Below the pieces are notes generated by a model. It saw nothing but the letters and a program-made list of their open reading frames with translations. It searched no databases and was not told the DNA's origin. Source: Odontocerum albicorne (taxonomy: Eukaryota; Arthropoda; Insecta; Trichoptera; Odontoceridae). Taken from it: 64,000 nucleotides of DNA. Location of the stretch: contig OX463855.1 in assembly GCA_949825065.1 (NCBI GenBank), positions 41,550,301-41,614,300 of the forward strand, read 5' to 3'. Below are positions 13,301-28,300 of the stretch, in pieces. The translations under genes and the position numbers were made by a program. Within the stretch, counting starts at the first letter, position 1. Each line of letters begins with the position of its first letter.

Positions 13301-16300
13301 CTCAACATCACCAAAACCGAACATACATGGTTCGAAGATCATGCTCTGTATCTGGTGGGACCAAAGGGGTGTTGTTTACTATGAGGTGCTGAAACCTGGC
13401 GATTCCATTACGGGCGATCGGTATCGGATACAATTAATTCGTTTGAGCCGTGCATTGCGAGAAAAACGGCCGGAATACGAGCAAAGACATGAAAGTTATT
13501 CTTCTTCATGACAACGCTCGGCCTCATGTCGTAAAAAAATATTTGGAAACGCTCAAATGGGATGTTTTACCACACCCGCCGTATTCCCCGGACATTGCTC
13601 CTTCTGATTACTGGTTGTTGCGAAGGATGCAGCACGATTTGACAGGTCACCGGTTCACTTCTTTCGTAGAAACCGAAAATTGGCTCCAAACTTGGATCGC
13701 CTCAAAAGACGAGTCATTTTTTCGAGATGGAATTCGAAAATTGCCTGAGAGGTGGGAAAAAGTAGTAGCCAGCGATGGACAATACTTTAATTGATCTGTT
13801 CATTCATTTTGTTTAGAAATAAATGCATTTTTGAACACAAGAAAACGGACCGAACTAATTTGTACACCCAATATTATAATTTTCTTGGCTAGGGACAATT
13901 ATAATTGCCCAGTTATAGTGAAGAATTGGAAGGTATGCACCAAAAACTAAGCCACACATAATTAACACTGATTAACGGAAAAGGACCTATCTTGCTTCAC
14001 GACAATGCACAATCTCATATTGTGTAATTAACAATTCAAAAAAATTACCGAGTTGGGATACGAAACATTACCTCATTCGCCTTACTCACTCAGATTTCTA
14101 AATCCTACGTCTTGCATCAAGCGGCAGCCTGAACAGTCTTAAAATACTTACTGTAGTTGATGGCACTCTTGCACATGGAGAAGGTGGCGCCGGTGCCATG
14201 CGTGGCCTGCAGGCCTAGCGGGGAGGGTTGTACGGGGGCGCGGGGCGCAGATGGCTCCCACAATAGCAAATCGGAGTTTAATCGGTTGTAGAGCACCTCG
14301 TAAAGATGTTTTGATCTGCAATAACACAAGCACAAATCGACAACATTAGACAATTATTTAGGTGTCTTTTATAATAGGAATATCATGCTGGAGATTGCTA
14401 TCTTTACACGTTACCAAGGCCTAAGAGAGGACTTCTCAGTCTTAAGAGCAGATACCTAAAGATGGGTGTTAGGCAGAACTTCGCCCACCTCGTCTTACTA
14501 TGCTTTTAATGATATTAAAATAAAATAAACCAGATATATCAGAAAATATTTACCCAAGTTGTAAACTGACGACGGGAAGGTTACACTGGATTTGCAGCAT
14601 CGAGTTCTTCATAGAATAATTTACAAACTCCGCCATTTCAGCAGCATCGCCCGGTATAATAAGTTCCTCTGTGTCGTCTAAAATATAGAGATTGGAATAG
14701 TCAGTAGTCAGTCTTCAAAGTAATGCCGATAAAATGTAAATTTAAAACAAACTTGTAGATGAAAATGTGGAAATCAAAAATAATACTTAATAATTAACCT
14801 CAATGATTAACCTTTCCCTTCCTGTGGTAAAAAAATTGGCACGTTCCGGTGCTGTGTATTCAATAGACGTGTAAAAATGAGCGATTTAAAATAGGAAAAA
14901 TAAGAATATTCATCAAGTCAAAAGTGATAATACTATGCGTATCCAGAAACTAAGTGTACTGAGGCTCTCACGACCGGATGGATTTTATTTTCGACATGTT
15001 GGCTACACTTCCGTGTAGCCTGACCCTTCCCCTCCGCAACGAGACCGGTTCGAGGTCAGTACGTTGAAAAGTTTCGACGCGACAACACGTTTCGTGAAAA
15101 ATGTCAAACCAATCTCCCGCCAAGTGCGAAATTTTGTAAAAAGGCAAGAGTTTTTGAGGCGTTGCAAACTCCATGGAGATGAATTTCTCCGCTCCATCGT
15201 TACTGGAGATGTAACTTGGGTTGCACACTACACGTCTGAAACCAAAAGGCAGTCTCAACAGTGGCGTCACACCTCTTCACCCTCCGCCAAAAACTTCAAA
15301 ACCACAATTTCAGCCAAGAAAATCATGGCATCCGTGTTTTGGGACTGTCAAGGCATAATTTTAATTGAATATATGCCTCAAGGGGAGACCATCAACTCTG
15401 CAAGATACTGTGAGACCCTAAAAAAATTGCGGAGGGCAATTCAGAACAAGAGGAGAGGCATGCTGGTAAAGGGAGTCTGCCTGCTGCACGACAATGCAAG
15501 ACCACACACGGCCAACGCCACGAAGGAACTGCTCGCCTCGTTTAAATGGGATGTCCTGAACCATCCCGCGCATTCCCATGACCTAGCACCTTCAGATTAC
15601 TATCTCTTTACCTCCCTGAAGCTGCACATGGGTGGAAAAAGGTTTTCAACCGACGAGGAGGTAAAGGAAGAGGTGGAGAAGTGGACGGAGGGGTTGGCGG
15701 GAAATTACTTCGAGGAAGGCATCAAAAAGTTGATACCCCGCTTCACCACCTGCATTGAGAGGAATGGCGACTACGTCGAAAAATAGTTTACATATGTACT
15801 ACGGTAACTACGTAATTTTTTTGTTTAAATAAAAAAAATTGTAACCTACAAAAATTCAGTACACTTAGTTTTTAGATATGCCTCGTAATTGAAATTTAAT
15901 AGCTGAAAACATGAAAAAAACATCGGCAGACATCGAAGAAAATACAACTGTAAACTGAGATTTTATTTCTTGCATTCCCATATACCGAAATAGAGTGAGA
16001 GTGAGACGTGAATAGCGTCACTTCCTTACCCATAGCAGTTTTTTAGAATGAAAATACCTACATCACACATTGGCACACGTTTGATTGTATTAGTGAATTT
16101 ATTCCCGATTTTCACAAAATATCTCTGATGTGGCCGATAAGTGCTAATTATTATTAATATTATTTTTTCCATTCGATGCGTAAATGTATTACGGATGAAT
16201 ACTTAAAATCTGAACCCAGTATTTATTATATTTATAGAGATTTAGCGGAATGCTTTACTGATACGTCGTGATGATTATGATTTGTTTTGTATTTAAAATA

Positions 16301-19300
16301 AAATACGTCGATTCAGGAATGCGGAAAGTGAGAGTGAATAATCAATAAATAGTAAACAGCGATGAATGGTCAAGCGAATAATAACAAGTGATCTTTATTT
16401 ATCGATAAGTAGGTATATATACAATTTCAGAACGGGGCGCGTGAATGCGTCCGCAGTATATCTTGATCTCACTCCTGTGCATGCCGAGGTGGTCGCAGAC
16501 GTTGCCAATGATATAGTGGGTAGAATATTTATTGCCGAAACGGTGAGACAACGCGATGCGTTCTCTTTCTACCGTGGAATGCAACGTAAATATTATTTGC
16601 ATGTAAACAATATTGACGTTCTGGTATGTGACCTTTGTACATATCCAAAGGTTGATTCATCGGTCGTTGACAATATTTAGGGACGACGGTATTCCCTACA
16701 GAGATATTAAAGGTGTTTAGAAGCAATGTGTACTAGTTACACATCACAGAGAAGGAAGGGTAAATGTCTTTTCATGGTGCGTGGACAGCACCGTACACCA
16801 AACTATATACAGTTAAACCTCGAATGATTGTTTCCCCATACGTAGTTTATTTCATGCAGTCTATTTTTGCTTGTTTTATATGGAATAAATTAGGGATGGG
16901 ATAAAATGAACCACATACGCTGGAAACGATAACTATAGGAATGATCGATCAAGATTTGATTGTACATGAAAAATAAACCAACATAATAAACAAGTCTATT
17001 TCTTTTTAGGGAAACATTTTCAACTTGTAATTTTATAAAAATAAAAAAGCTCGACATAAACTGAGTTTGAACTTTTTATTAAAAATAATTTAATCACAAA
17101 ATGTAATTCTACATAATTAATTTATTAAATATTAAATTTAGTGGAAGTGTATATTGAATACATTTTGTGGAACTGCATATTGAATACATTTTGTGGAAGT
17201 GCATATTGAATACATTTAGTTGAAGTGTATATTGAATACATTTTGTGGAAGTGTATATTGAATACATTTTGTGGAAGTGTATATTGAATACATTTAGTTG
17301 AAGTGTATATTGAATATATTTTGTGGAAGTGTATATTGAATACATTTTGTGGAAGTGTATATTGAATACATTTTGTGGAAGTGTATATTGAATAAATTTT
17401 TCTCTCATCTACAAGCAAAATCCCCATAGTTGGGAAAAAGAACTTGTTGTTTCCAATTCCAAAATTGCATCATCAATATCTTTCCAAGACTTTATTCTAC
17501 CGATTCTATTTAAAATAATAGAGTATAGATATATCAGGTCTGTAAATATGGAACCGGATTTTTTTAATTGGCGAGCAGCATTTCGCAAGTGGTTTTTCGA
17601 TTTTCCTGCTGTCACTTTCGGTTTTCATTCAGTTCACGTGGAACCTATTTTTCCACCTTCTGGATCTTTCCCATGGCTTTCAAACGTATGGAGACAGCTT
17701 CTCGTGTCACATTTTATTGATCCGCGAGTTGTTGTTGCGTTTGAGCGTCATCCTCATCCAACAATGCTTGCAATTCGGCGTCTCCAAACTTTCTCGGTGG
17801 TCTTCCACGTTCTTCGTTTCTCACGTCAAAATCGCCACTTTTGAATTTTTTAAACCACTCAAAGCACTGGTATTTACCAAGAGCATGCTCACCGTAAGCT
17901 TCGACAAGCATTCGATGCGATTCTGCAGGAGTTTTCTTCAAATGGTAACAGAAAATAGATGCTGTCGGCGAATTGTAGTTTTCAAGCACAAAACAGACAT
18001 GTTCAATGCTATGAAAACATATGTAGTTGTATTAAACTTGTATTGTTGTGAGTTAAAAGTCTTTGACAAATGTAAACACAAGATAAAGGCGCCAATGACG
18101 TGGCTTGACAGTCACTAGATTGACAACTAGAGCCATCTATGAGCAAATTCCGGTTTCATATTTACAGACCTGGTATAACCAACTTAACTCCCACTTCCCT
18201 CAGTATAAACTATTGGATCCTTTACAATCTGGATTTAGACCCGGACATACTCGTAGTACCACAACTGCTCTAGTTATATGTATAATACGAGGCGTATCCA
18301 GAAACTAAGTGTACTGAGGCTCTCACGACCGGATGGATTTTATTTTCGACATGTTGGCTACACTTCCGTGTAGCCTGACCCTTCCCCTCCACAACGAGAC
18401 TGGTTCGAGATCAGTACGTTGAGAAGTGTCGACGCGACAACACGTTTCGTGAAAAATGTCAATTGAATCTCCCGCCAAGTTGAATCGAGTGGAGGCCGGG
18501 CAAGAGTTTTTGAGGCGCTGCAAACTCCATGGAGATGAATTTCTCCGCTCCATCGTTACTGGAGATGAAACTTGGGTTGCACACTACACGCCTGAAACCA
18601 AAAAGCAGTCTCAACAGTGGCGTCACACCTCTTCACCCTCCGCCAAAAAGTTCAAAACCACAATTTCAGCCAAGAAAATCATGGCATCCGTGTTTTGGGA
18701 CTGTCAAGGCATAATTTTAATTGAATATATGCCTCAAGGGGAGACCATCAACTCTGCAAGATACTGTTAGACCCTAAAAAAATTGCGGAGGGCGATTCAC
18801 AACAAGAGGAGAGGCATGCTGACAAAGGGCGTCTGCCTGTTGCACGACAATGCCAGACGGAACTGCTCACCTCGTTTAAATGGGTTGTCCTGAACCATCC
18901 CGCGCATTCCCCTGACCTAGCACCTTCAGATTACTATCTCTTTACCTCCCTGAGGCTGCACATGGGTGGAAAAAGGTTTTCAACCGACGAGGAGGTAAAG
19001 GAAGAGGTGGAGAAGTGGACGGAGGGGTTGGCGGGAAACTACTTCGAGGAAGGCATCAAAAAGTTGATACCCCGCTTCACCACCTGCATTGAGAGGAATG
19101 GCGACTATGTCGAAAAATAGCTTACATATGTACTACGGTAACCACGTAATTTTTTTGTTTAAATAAAAAAAATTGTAACCTACAAAAATTCAGTACACTT
19201 AGTTTCTGGATATGCCTCGTAATATACAAAGGAAAAGGGTAAGATATAATAAAGATGTCTGAAACATGTTTATAATCTGGTCTTACCTTCGTCATCTTTA

Positions 19301-22300
19301 CAATGCGGAGTGTCACTCTCGTGGAGTATCTTCTTGGAAGTGAATGGCCCAGGTCTGGTATTGAGCCTGTCCATGAGTATGGCCGCAGACTGCCCCATGA
19401 TATTGGAGGGGCCCGTGGAATGCCCTGCACCCGTCCGACCGACACCTTCCGTCATCTCACCTTCACTGGACGAATCCAGAAATCCGGGATTGAGTTTCTC
19501 TGGAGGAATGCTTGTAACTGTGACCCTGTGAATCATATAAATTAGAAGAGTTATTGTTGGTATTTATTTTGGTGCGCTTATAATTGTTTCAATGCCAAGA
19601 AGGGAATTATCAGTCAAGCGCATTAATATTTGCATTCATATTGTTTAGTTTATTATACCAATATGACACATGTTTATGCTATATTTGCTTATTAGTACAT
19701 ATACTGCCATCTCTGTAGGAGTTTATGAATATTTTCATTATTTGTTAAAATGATTTCTGATCGAAATATCATCGTTTTTCTAGTGATTTTTTTTATCAAA
19801 AAGAAACAACATTAAGATATTGTTAGTAATCAACTTTTTATTTATCATAACACTTGAATATTTTTTAATATGTCAAAACAAATCTGGCTTACAGGTACAA
19901 ACCACGTACTCCATGCATGGTAGGGAAAAGCTTAAAAAAACAATGGATTTCCTAAAAAAATCTTATTTTTAATGTAGGACATTGCATGTCAAGAGGGCTA
20001 CCTAAAACGTTGTGGAGACAGCTGGTAGTCTACTTCCCAGGAATGATTTTTTGCAGCAAAACAGATTCAATATCAAGAAGAAAGTTGAATAGCTATAATA
20101 AATTTTTAATTCAATAAAAAATAAATATTCATTTGAGATAAATTGCGATACCTTGGAAAAATTTTCAAACGTATGTTCACTTGAAGATCCACTCATCTAA
20201 ATATTTTATTTCATAATGAAGTTAAAAAATTATATGCGCAAATACTGCATAACAAGATTACAAAGACTGGGTAGTCAATACGGACATTGTATGGATTTGT
20301 ATATGATTATGACTACTTACATAAGTGAAGTGAAGAAGTTGTTCTTGCCGGGAAAAATTGAGTAAATGATATGGGATTGCTTTGTTGTGTTAATATTGTC
20401 TTATATAAAAACCATTCTTTTGTATAACATTGCTTACATGTCCAAGTTGAACTTTTTTGTAATTTTGTATCAAAAAGGTCATTAAACCTTTGAAATAAAT
20501 ATATTGCGAGTTAGGCAACATATCATAGCAAAACAACGTACAGCATACTATCGCAGTGGCCACACTGCACGCTTCGCACCATGTAGCATGACGATTAGTC
20601 ACCGAGTGAATCTCCTAGCGAACAGACGTGTTGGTTAATTTACAAGATGGCGGAAGTTTTAATGACAGCTGTGTATAAAAGGGAGCCTTTGTGGAACTCA
20701 TCGAGCAAATTATATAAAAATGTACCTATAATAAAATCACTTTGGAATGAAGTTGCACAGAAAGTAAATAAAGATAATAAGTTATAATGAAATTGGTTAG
20801 TTTTGAGAGTGACATCGTGTGTTGACTCAACCGCTCCCAACTGTCAAATGAATTTGTGCAAAGCATTTTGGTGTGGCCAAGCATGAAGTCACCTAGTATA
20901 TGAGTCACGTAAATCTAGCTTAGCACCTAACGAAGCATTTTGGTGTGGCCTCGGTCTTAAACTTCCTTTCTAACACCACAAGTGTATATGGAAAGTTCAG
21001 TTGAAATGTTGTACGAGTCAGCACTTACGTTGGCCAAGCGGTTACAGGCTGCGTCGTGTCCGACTGGCCCGGATCTTCATCCGCTGTGGCTGTGCCCAAG
21101 TGGATTTCATTGTCTCCTTCGGACTCCTGCGGGAATATAAGAAACATTTATGGAGAAAAATATTATGAACAGTTTTAATCTAAATTATTCATCTAACAAT
21201 TCATTTAACCATCACACCATGCCCCTATCGGATTAGGAAGAGAGAACATATCTCCGTTCATTCTATCCTGAAATTTCTGCCACGTCCATACACCGCATCA
21301 TGCATACTCTTATTATAAAGGGTTTTCCATCAGACTTCTTTAAAAATGTCATTTATTTGGTAGCAAAATATTTTATAAGTATTCAGTCACATTAAAATCT
21401 ATACTATGCCCATACCGATTGTCCAATCTGTGCAGTCTGCAATTCGACAAACTGAGTCAGGTCCGGACTATTGAAATATGAGCTGATAATCTAATGCTGT
21501 AAGTCTGATGAGATTATTAGATTCATCACTTCTAGAAATAGACCATAGTCCAACAGAGTAATCGGAATCTGCAGTTTAATGTTGCATACAGTACAAGAAC
21601 ACTTTATCAGAATTAACCAGAAAAATGCTAAAGAGGCCTTAAGTGAAAAAGTTTACTATTTTTTTAACCTTTCCTTCCCTGTGTTGGGTATCTTCTACAC
21701 ATTGCTTCTAATAACCATCAATATCTCTATAAATATAATAAATACAAGGTTAAGATTTTAGGTATTCCTCCATAATATATTTACGCATTGATTTAAAAAA
21801 TAATATTAATATTAATCAGAATTTATCGACTACATCGAGGTGTTTTGTAAAGATCGAAAACAAATTCGCATTTAAACGCGGCGAACGCCTCGTCTTGACG
21901 ATAGGTGAATAGTATGCGGGAAGTGCGACACTATATTCGCATCTCACTCTTGCATACTAGACTGAATTGCGAGAATCTGAATTGCCTCAACGCTGCAAGC
22001 ATATGCGTAAGCGCCGGGGTATGCGACTGTATTCCGCGCCGCTAGTAGCTTCTAAGCTTGCAAATAGGTTGGACGTACGCCCGTTCCGTGAGCGGTGCCA
22101 GATGGTTTTTTAATGTTTTCAGCAAATAAATCTCAATTATTATAATTTTTAACTTCAATTATAATTAATTAAGGGGATTATCTATGAATGTTCTTATTTT
22201 TTCGATTTAAAATTGTAAATTTTTTATTGCGTACTCACTACCCAACACCGTAACACGCGTATTATTTTTATCACCGTAAGGGAAGGGTTAAAGACACGTA

Positions 22301-25300
22301 CGTTCATTATTTCCATTCAAACATACATTTCATCAAAAAGGATACCTTTTTGTGAGAAATTCTTTGAAAAAAAAATGTGAGAGAGCACTCTCCTCAAGGG
22401 CGCTCTAAATCAGGACTCCAATTATTGCCAGATTAAAAACTATCACAAAACAAATACGAGTATATATATATAAGTTGCATGTAAAGATAAGAAGGTAGTG
22501 GCTGCGGCCATTAGATTAGGTACTTCCCAGCATTTGCATATATTCAGAAAAACGTATATGCTAAGAAAACCACAGAAATCTTACCGAGGGAAGACAGACT
22601 ACAAGGAAACCTTTGTAGATTTTCCGATATGTGATAAACACACTTGGTTTTAGGTTAAGTGTAGTGTTCATATAACAACATACATTTTAATAAGACCTCT
22701 TAAAAAGGGTTGTTTTTAAGTACTTCCTAAAGTTGCACACACCACCCATATCTCTGACACTAAGAAAACACCATTCCGCACCACAGGACCAGTAACAAGA
22801 AAATCATAAAATCACGCTTTATTGGATCGATTGAGAATAATCAATTCATTACATGATGAAGAAATCAACCCTGAAGTTCTACTCCTCTCTGAACAAACAT
22901 ATCTTGGACACAGTACTAGTGAGTCATAAACTTTATTTCCTGCTGCAACATACTTTTGAATATTTTTTTCTATTTCACAAAATTCCTTACACAATAATAA
23001 AGATGGAACTCTCTCGACTGAATGGAAAAGCCCGTCGGCTGCACATTGATCGAGGCTTGGGATAAGCGCGCCTGGAGGAAGTCCGGGCGCACGCTTCTCT
23101 GCCACCACGGAGGCCGGCTCATGTCGTGTGGGGCCCTCAAATCGGCTATGGGGAATCTGGAAAGAAAGTTTCATAAAAATTACAACAAAAGCACTATTAT
23201 TTTAAAACTTTGATATGTGGGAGTGAAATGTGAAAAAAGCTTGATAAATGCTGCAGAGATGCGACGCATGCATTTAGAAGAATAAATGGAGGAACAATAT
23301 ATGAATGAAGTGATTAACCCTTCCCTTACGGTGATAAAAATAATACGCGTGTTACGGTGTTGGGTAGTGAGTACGCAATAAAAAATTAGCAATTTTAAAT
23401 CGGAAAAATAAGAACATTCATAGATAATCCCCTTAATTAAATATAATTGAAGTTAAAAATTATAATAATTGAGATTTATTTGCTAAAAACATTAAAAAAC
23501 CCATCTGAAAACATTAAAAAACGCTCACGGAACGGGCGTACGTCTAACCTATTTGCAAGCCTAGAGGCAACTAGTGATGCGGAACGTCAGTCACATACCC
23601 CGGCGCATACGCCTTTCCTTGCGACGTTGAGACAGTTCAGCTCCTCGCAATTCAGTCTAGTATGCAAGAGTGAGATGCGAATAAAGTGTCGCGTTTCCCG
23701 CATACTATTCACCTATCGTCAAGACGAGGCACTCGCAGCGTTTAAATGCGAATTTGTTTTCGATCTTTACAAAACACCTCGATGTAGTCGATAAATTCTG
23801 ATTATTATTAATATTATTTTTTAAATCAATGCGTAAATATATTATGGTGGAATACCTAAAATCTTAACCTTGTATTTATTATATTTATAGAGATATTGAT
23901 GGTTATTAGAAGCAACGTGTAGAAGATACCCAACACAGGGAAGGAAAGGTTAAGGTTGGTGTGTTAACACGTTCACTGCGTCGAACACGGCTACAAAATA
24001 TTTGTATGGACACGGGAGCCTTGAATGTTAAGTGCGCTCATAAACGTCTCCCGATAAGGATTCGTCGCCGGTTTCATGTGTTTTGAAGACATGAAGGAAT
24101 ACACTTGTATACGTGGAACAAATAAATGAAGAAAGACTAACAAATAATAGTAATACATTGATGACTCAATGTATTACTGCCTAACTATTTCAATGTTGTC
24201 TCAACTATCTTACTTCCCATTTGTCATTATGTAAAATTTGAACTCCTTTGAGGCTTTTCTCTTCTTTTTTTTTTTTTTTTCCTCGTTCTTGCTGACAGTT
24301 AACCTGAGGTGGTATATGTGGGTTTACTTTCTATTTTGTTTTCTGCCATACGTTTTTGTTTTTTTTTCTTTTTTATTATATTTATTCTTTAATCTAGATA
24401 TGCGGGGGTGTGGGATGAAAGCCCCCTGATGCCCTTGCGGTCGGGCTCGCCCTACATTGGTGGGGTGTATCTCGGCCGTGGGAATGTTTGTGGGATGAGC
24501 CCGGACCTTTTGGTGTACTCTTTCTTGAATGTATTTTTTTCTTTTTTTGTCATCTACTATGTTTGTTTTCTGTGTTTATTTTTTTGTATATATTCCTGTT
24601 TCTACGTGTTTAAGGGTGTGGGCTGAAAAACATCTAGTGTCCCCGTGGCTGGGTTCGCCCTATATTGGTGGGGTGTATTTTGGCCGAGGGGATGCTATTA
24701 GATGAGCCCAGACCTTTTGATAGCTTCTGTGTCTGATGTATTGTCTGCAATTTATGTGTTTTAGAAGTGTTATTCAGGTGTGATCTTGTACATACTATGT
24801 TGCTGTCAATAAACCTAATATTTATTTATTTATTTATATTTATTTAAATATAAAGTGTAAATATGAGTGAAAGGCGTGGTAGAGGAAGATCAGGGAAAGT
24901 GTGGTCGGATCAATCTCGATAATTCAATTGCTCGAAATGTCAGAAAATAATGTAGAGGAGGCGAAAGATTGTGGGTAGTAAAAACCATCAAGCACTGAAA
25001 AAACAAGTTCATTTGTTCTGCCTTCAAAATAAACATTACCTTCATAATAATATACATTCATCATGTTGGGGATGAAGTAAATCATCATGATAATATACAT
25101 TCATCATGTTGGGGATGAAGTAAATCATCATAATAATATACATTCATCATGTTGGGGATGAAGTAAATCATCATGATAATATACATTCATCATGTTGGGG
25201 ATGAAGTAAATCATCATGATAATATACATTCATCATGTTGGGGATGAAGTAAATCATCATAATAATATACATTCATCATGTTGGGGATGAAGTAAATCAT

Positions 25301-28300
25301 CATGATAATATACATTCATCATGTTGGGGATGAAGTAAATCATAATAATATACATTCATCATGTTGGGGATGAAGTAAATCATCATAATAATATACATTC
25401 ATCATGTTGGGGATGAAGTAAATCATCATGATAATATACATTCATCATGTTGGGGATGAAGTAAATCATCATAATAATATACATTCATCATGTTGGGGAT
25501 GAAGTAAATCATCATAATAATATACATTCATCATGTTGGGGATGAAGTAAATCATCATGATAATATACATTCATCATGTTGGGGATGAAGTAAATCATCA
25601 TAATAATATACATTCATCATGTTAGGGATGAAGTAAATCATCATGATAATATCCATTCATCATGTTGGGGATGAAGTAAATCATCATAATAATATACATT
25701 CATCATGTTGGGGATGAAGTAAATCATCATGATAATATACATTCATCATGTTGGGGATGAAGTAAATCATCATAATAATATACATCCATCATGTTGGGGA
25801 TGAAGTAAATCATCATAATAATATACATTCATCATGTTGGGGATGAAGTAAATCATCATAATAATATACATTCATCATGTTGGGGATGAAGTAAATCATC
25901 ATAAAAATATACATTCATCATGTTGGGGATGAAGTAAATCATCATAATAATATACATTCATCATATCATGTTGGGGATGACAAATTTTGTTGCTACAACA
26001 TCCATCTAAGAAATACAAAACTACTTTTCAGACAACATATTATTTTAATGTATTAGGTGTTAACACAAGTTGTGTCCGTTTTTTTCCAATTTAGAAATGA
26101 GCACCAAAAGTAAAACAAAATGGTAAAAGTTATACATCATTCGAAAGAAAATTTTCTGCTCTATAAGACATTGTGTTTGCTTTTATGTTACATATATAAT
26201 TTTATTTGATTACAAGCCTTCAGAATGGAATGTCAAGTAGACGAAAGTGAGTATTTTCGACACCTCCTTCTGTTCGCGTTCAATCGAGAAAATAAAACTG
26301 CCAAAGCTGCTCGCGATATTTGCGAAGTGTACGGTGAAGATGCTATGAATGAAAGGACAGCTCGTCGATGGTTTTTGCATTTCAAAGACGGAAATTTCGA
26401 CCTGAAAGACATGGAGCGTTCCGGACGACCAGTGGACTTCGATGAGGACCTCTTAAACCATATTATTCATGAAGATCCCCTTCAAACCACCGTAGAATTG
26501 GCTGAGCATATGAATTGTAGCCACATGACTGTATACCGCCATCTTAAATCATTGGGAAAAGTCTAGAAGTTCGGAGCTTGGGTTCCACATGTTTTGAATG
26601 AAAACAACAAAAATCAACGTTCGACAATTTCTGCTGGTTTGTTCGCACGTCATCGAGTTACGCATGGCCACAAGCAAAGGTTCCTTTACCGCATCATTAC
26701 TGGTGATGAAAAATGGTGCCTTTATGTGAATATGAAGAAATGGAAAGAATGGGTGAGTTATGGCCAACAAGCAATGCCCAGAGCGAAACAAGGTTTGCAT
26801 CCGCGCAAGATGATGATTTGCATCTGGTGGGATTGGCAAGGCGTCATCCACTACGAGATACTTGAACGCAATCAGACAATCAACGAGGAGCTAGACATTC
26901 TGCAAATGCAGCGGCTCAACACTGCAATTTCACAAAAAAGGCCAGATCTGCAATATGGTGTTATTCTGCAACACGATAACGCCCGCATTCATATCGCCAG
27001 CATTACGAAAAATGCCATTCAAACGCTTGGTTGGGAAATCCTGCCGCACCCTCCATATTCTCCAGACCTCGCGCCGTCGGATTTCAACCTTTACGGTCGC
27101 TTTCGAACAATTTGTGTGGCGTTTCCTTCAATAATGACGTCGAATTGCGGACATGGACGAATTTGAGTCAAGACCGAATGGTTTTTATCTCACAGGCATT
27201 GAAAAACTTGTAGAATGTTGGCAAAAAGTTGTAAATAATGAAGGAGAATACATTATTGACTAATTTGTTGTAATTTTTTTTGTTATGTCCTCTTGTTCTC
27301 TTCATTTGGAAAAAAACGGACACAATTTATGTTAACACCCAATACAAAGCTTAAAGATAATTATATATAAATATAAATAAGAAAATTTTGTTAAGTTGAG
27401 ATAGCTAACTAACATTACAAAGAAAGCTTAAAATACTTTATTTAATAACATTTTCTAAAATGTTGAGGATGTCAATATCCGAGATTATATTCAAAAGGTA
27501 CAGTCCGTGAAACCAAGGAAGAACACTCGGCAAGTTAGTTGTACTTGTTGACCAATATTTCTGTTCCTCAAACAGTCGTCAGGAACATAACAAACAAACC
27601 ATATCTTTTCATGCTTACACGTTGCTCCCGTCAGCAACTGTCAACTTCAAGATATAAGAAGAGACTCTCACATCTCTCCTCAGACTAAGGAGGTAGTGTG
27701 TCTCAACATACCTAAAAGAAACCTCGTAGGATCTACCTGTTGCTCTATAGAAAAAAGCAATCACGTAAGTAGAAATATCTCAAAAATTTCTTTTAGACTT
27801 TCTTCAACATTTGAGAGTAACAAATCTCACACCACACTCTAACTTTATACATGCCAGTGCACTGTACAGGCATCTGAGAGCCTCCCCCCATAAATGACTT
27901 AGGCCTCGGCCACACAGGTAGGAGCCTCGCTTGGTGCTTAGAGCTACACTGCGAACAAGCCGGCATATTCTAGCGCATCAACGCACCGCAATGGCCACAG
28001 TGCACGCTTCGCGCCACATTACATGACGATTAGTCACCTAGTGAGTCTCCTAGCGAACAGACGTGTTGGTTAATTTTATTGTGTCATCAAGTGATTTTAC
28101 AAGATGGCGGAAGTTTAACTAACAGCTGTGTATAAAAGGGAGCCTTTGTGGAACCCATCGAGCAAATTATACAAAAATGTACCTGTAATAAAATCACTTA
28201 GGAATGAAGTTGCACAGGAAGTAAATAAAGATAAGGTAAGTTGTAATGAAATTAGTTAGTTTTGAGAGTGGCATCGTTTGTTGACTCAACCGCTCTTAAA

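Larger units (their letters stand above)
14807..16763 (+). mobile_element. piggyBac-type MITE, family Q copy 2, with two nested insertions
   Basis: Left end TTAACCTTTCCCTTCCTGTG at 14807. The right end gaaggaagggTAAA at 16750-16763 has the TTAA mutated. Removing the mariner at 14933-15885 and the LTR-like element at 16242-16700 leaves a sequence colinear with 11310-12089. This gives an order of events: the MITE first, the other two later. Confidence 0.83.

Noticed and set aside
17109..17427. Two overlapping repetitive minus-strand frames of about 100 codons
   Set aside because: They are translations of a 26-bp minisatellite; frame usage changes with each unit.
22812..23174. 120-codon minus-strand frame taken as one exon
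   Set aside because: The ATG2 exon in this place uses another frame (RFPIADLR); the rest of the long frame is a LINE tail.
24238..24626. Phe-rich plus-strand frames resembling small membrane proteins
   Set aside because: They translate T-rich LINE 3' UTR sequence with a simple-repeat tail.
25035..25978. CRISPR-like array of 43-bp units
   Set aside because: There are no unique spacers; the whole unit is conserved and the context is an animal nuclear genome, so it is a satellite.
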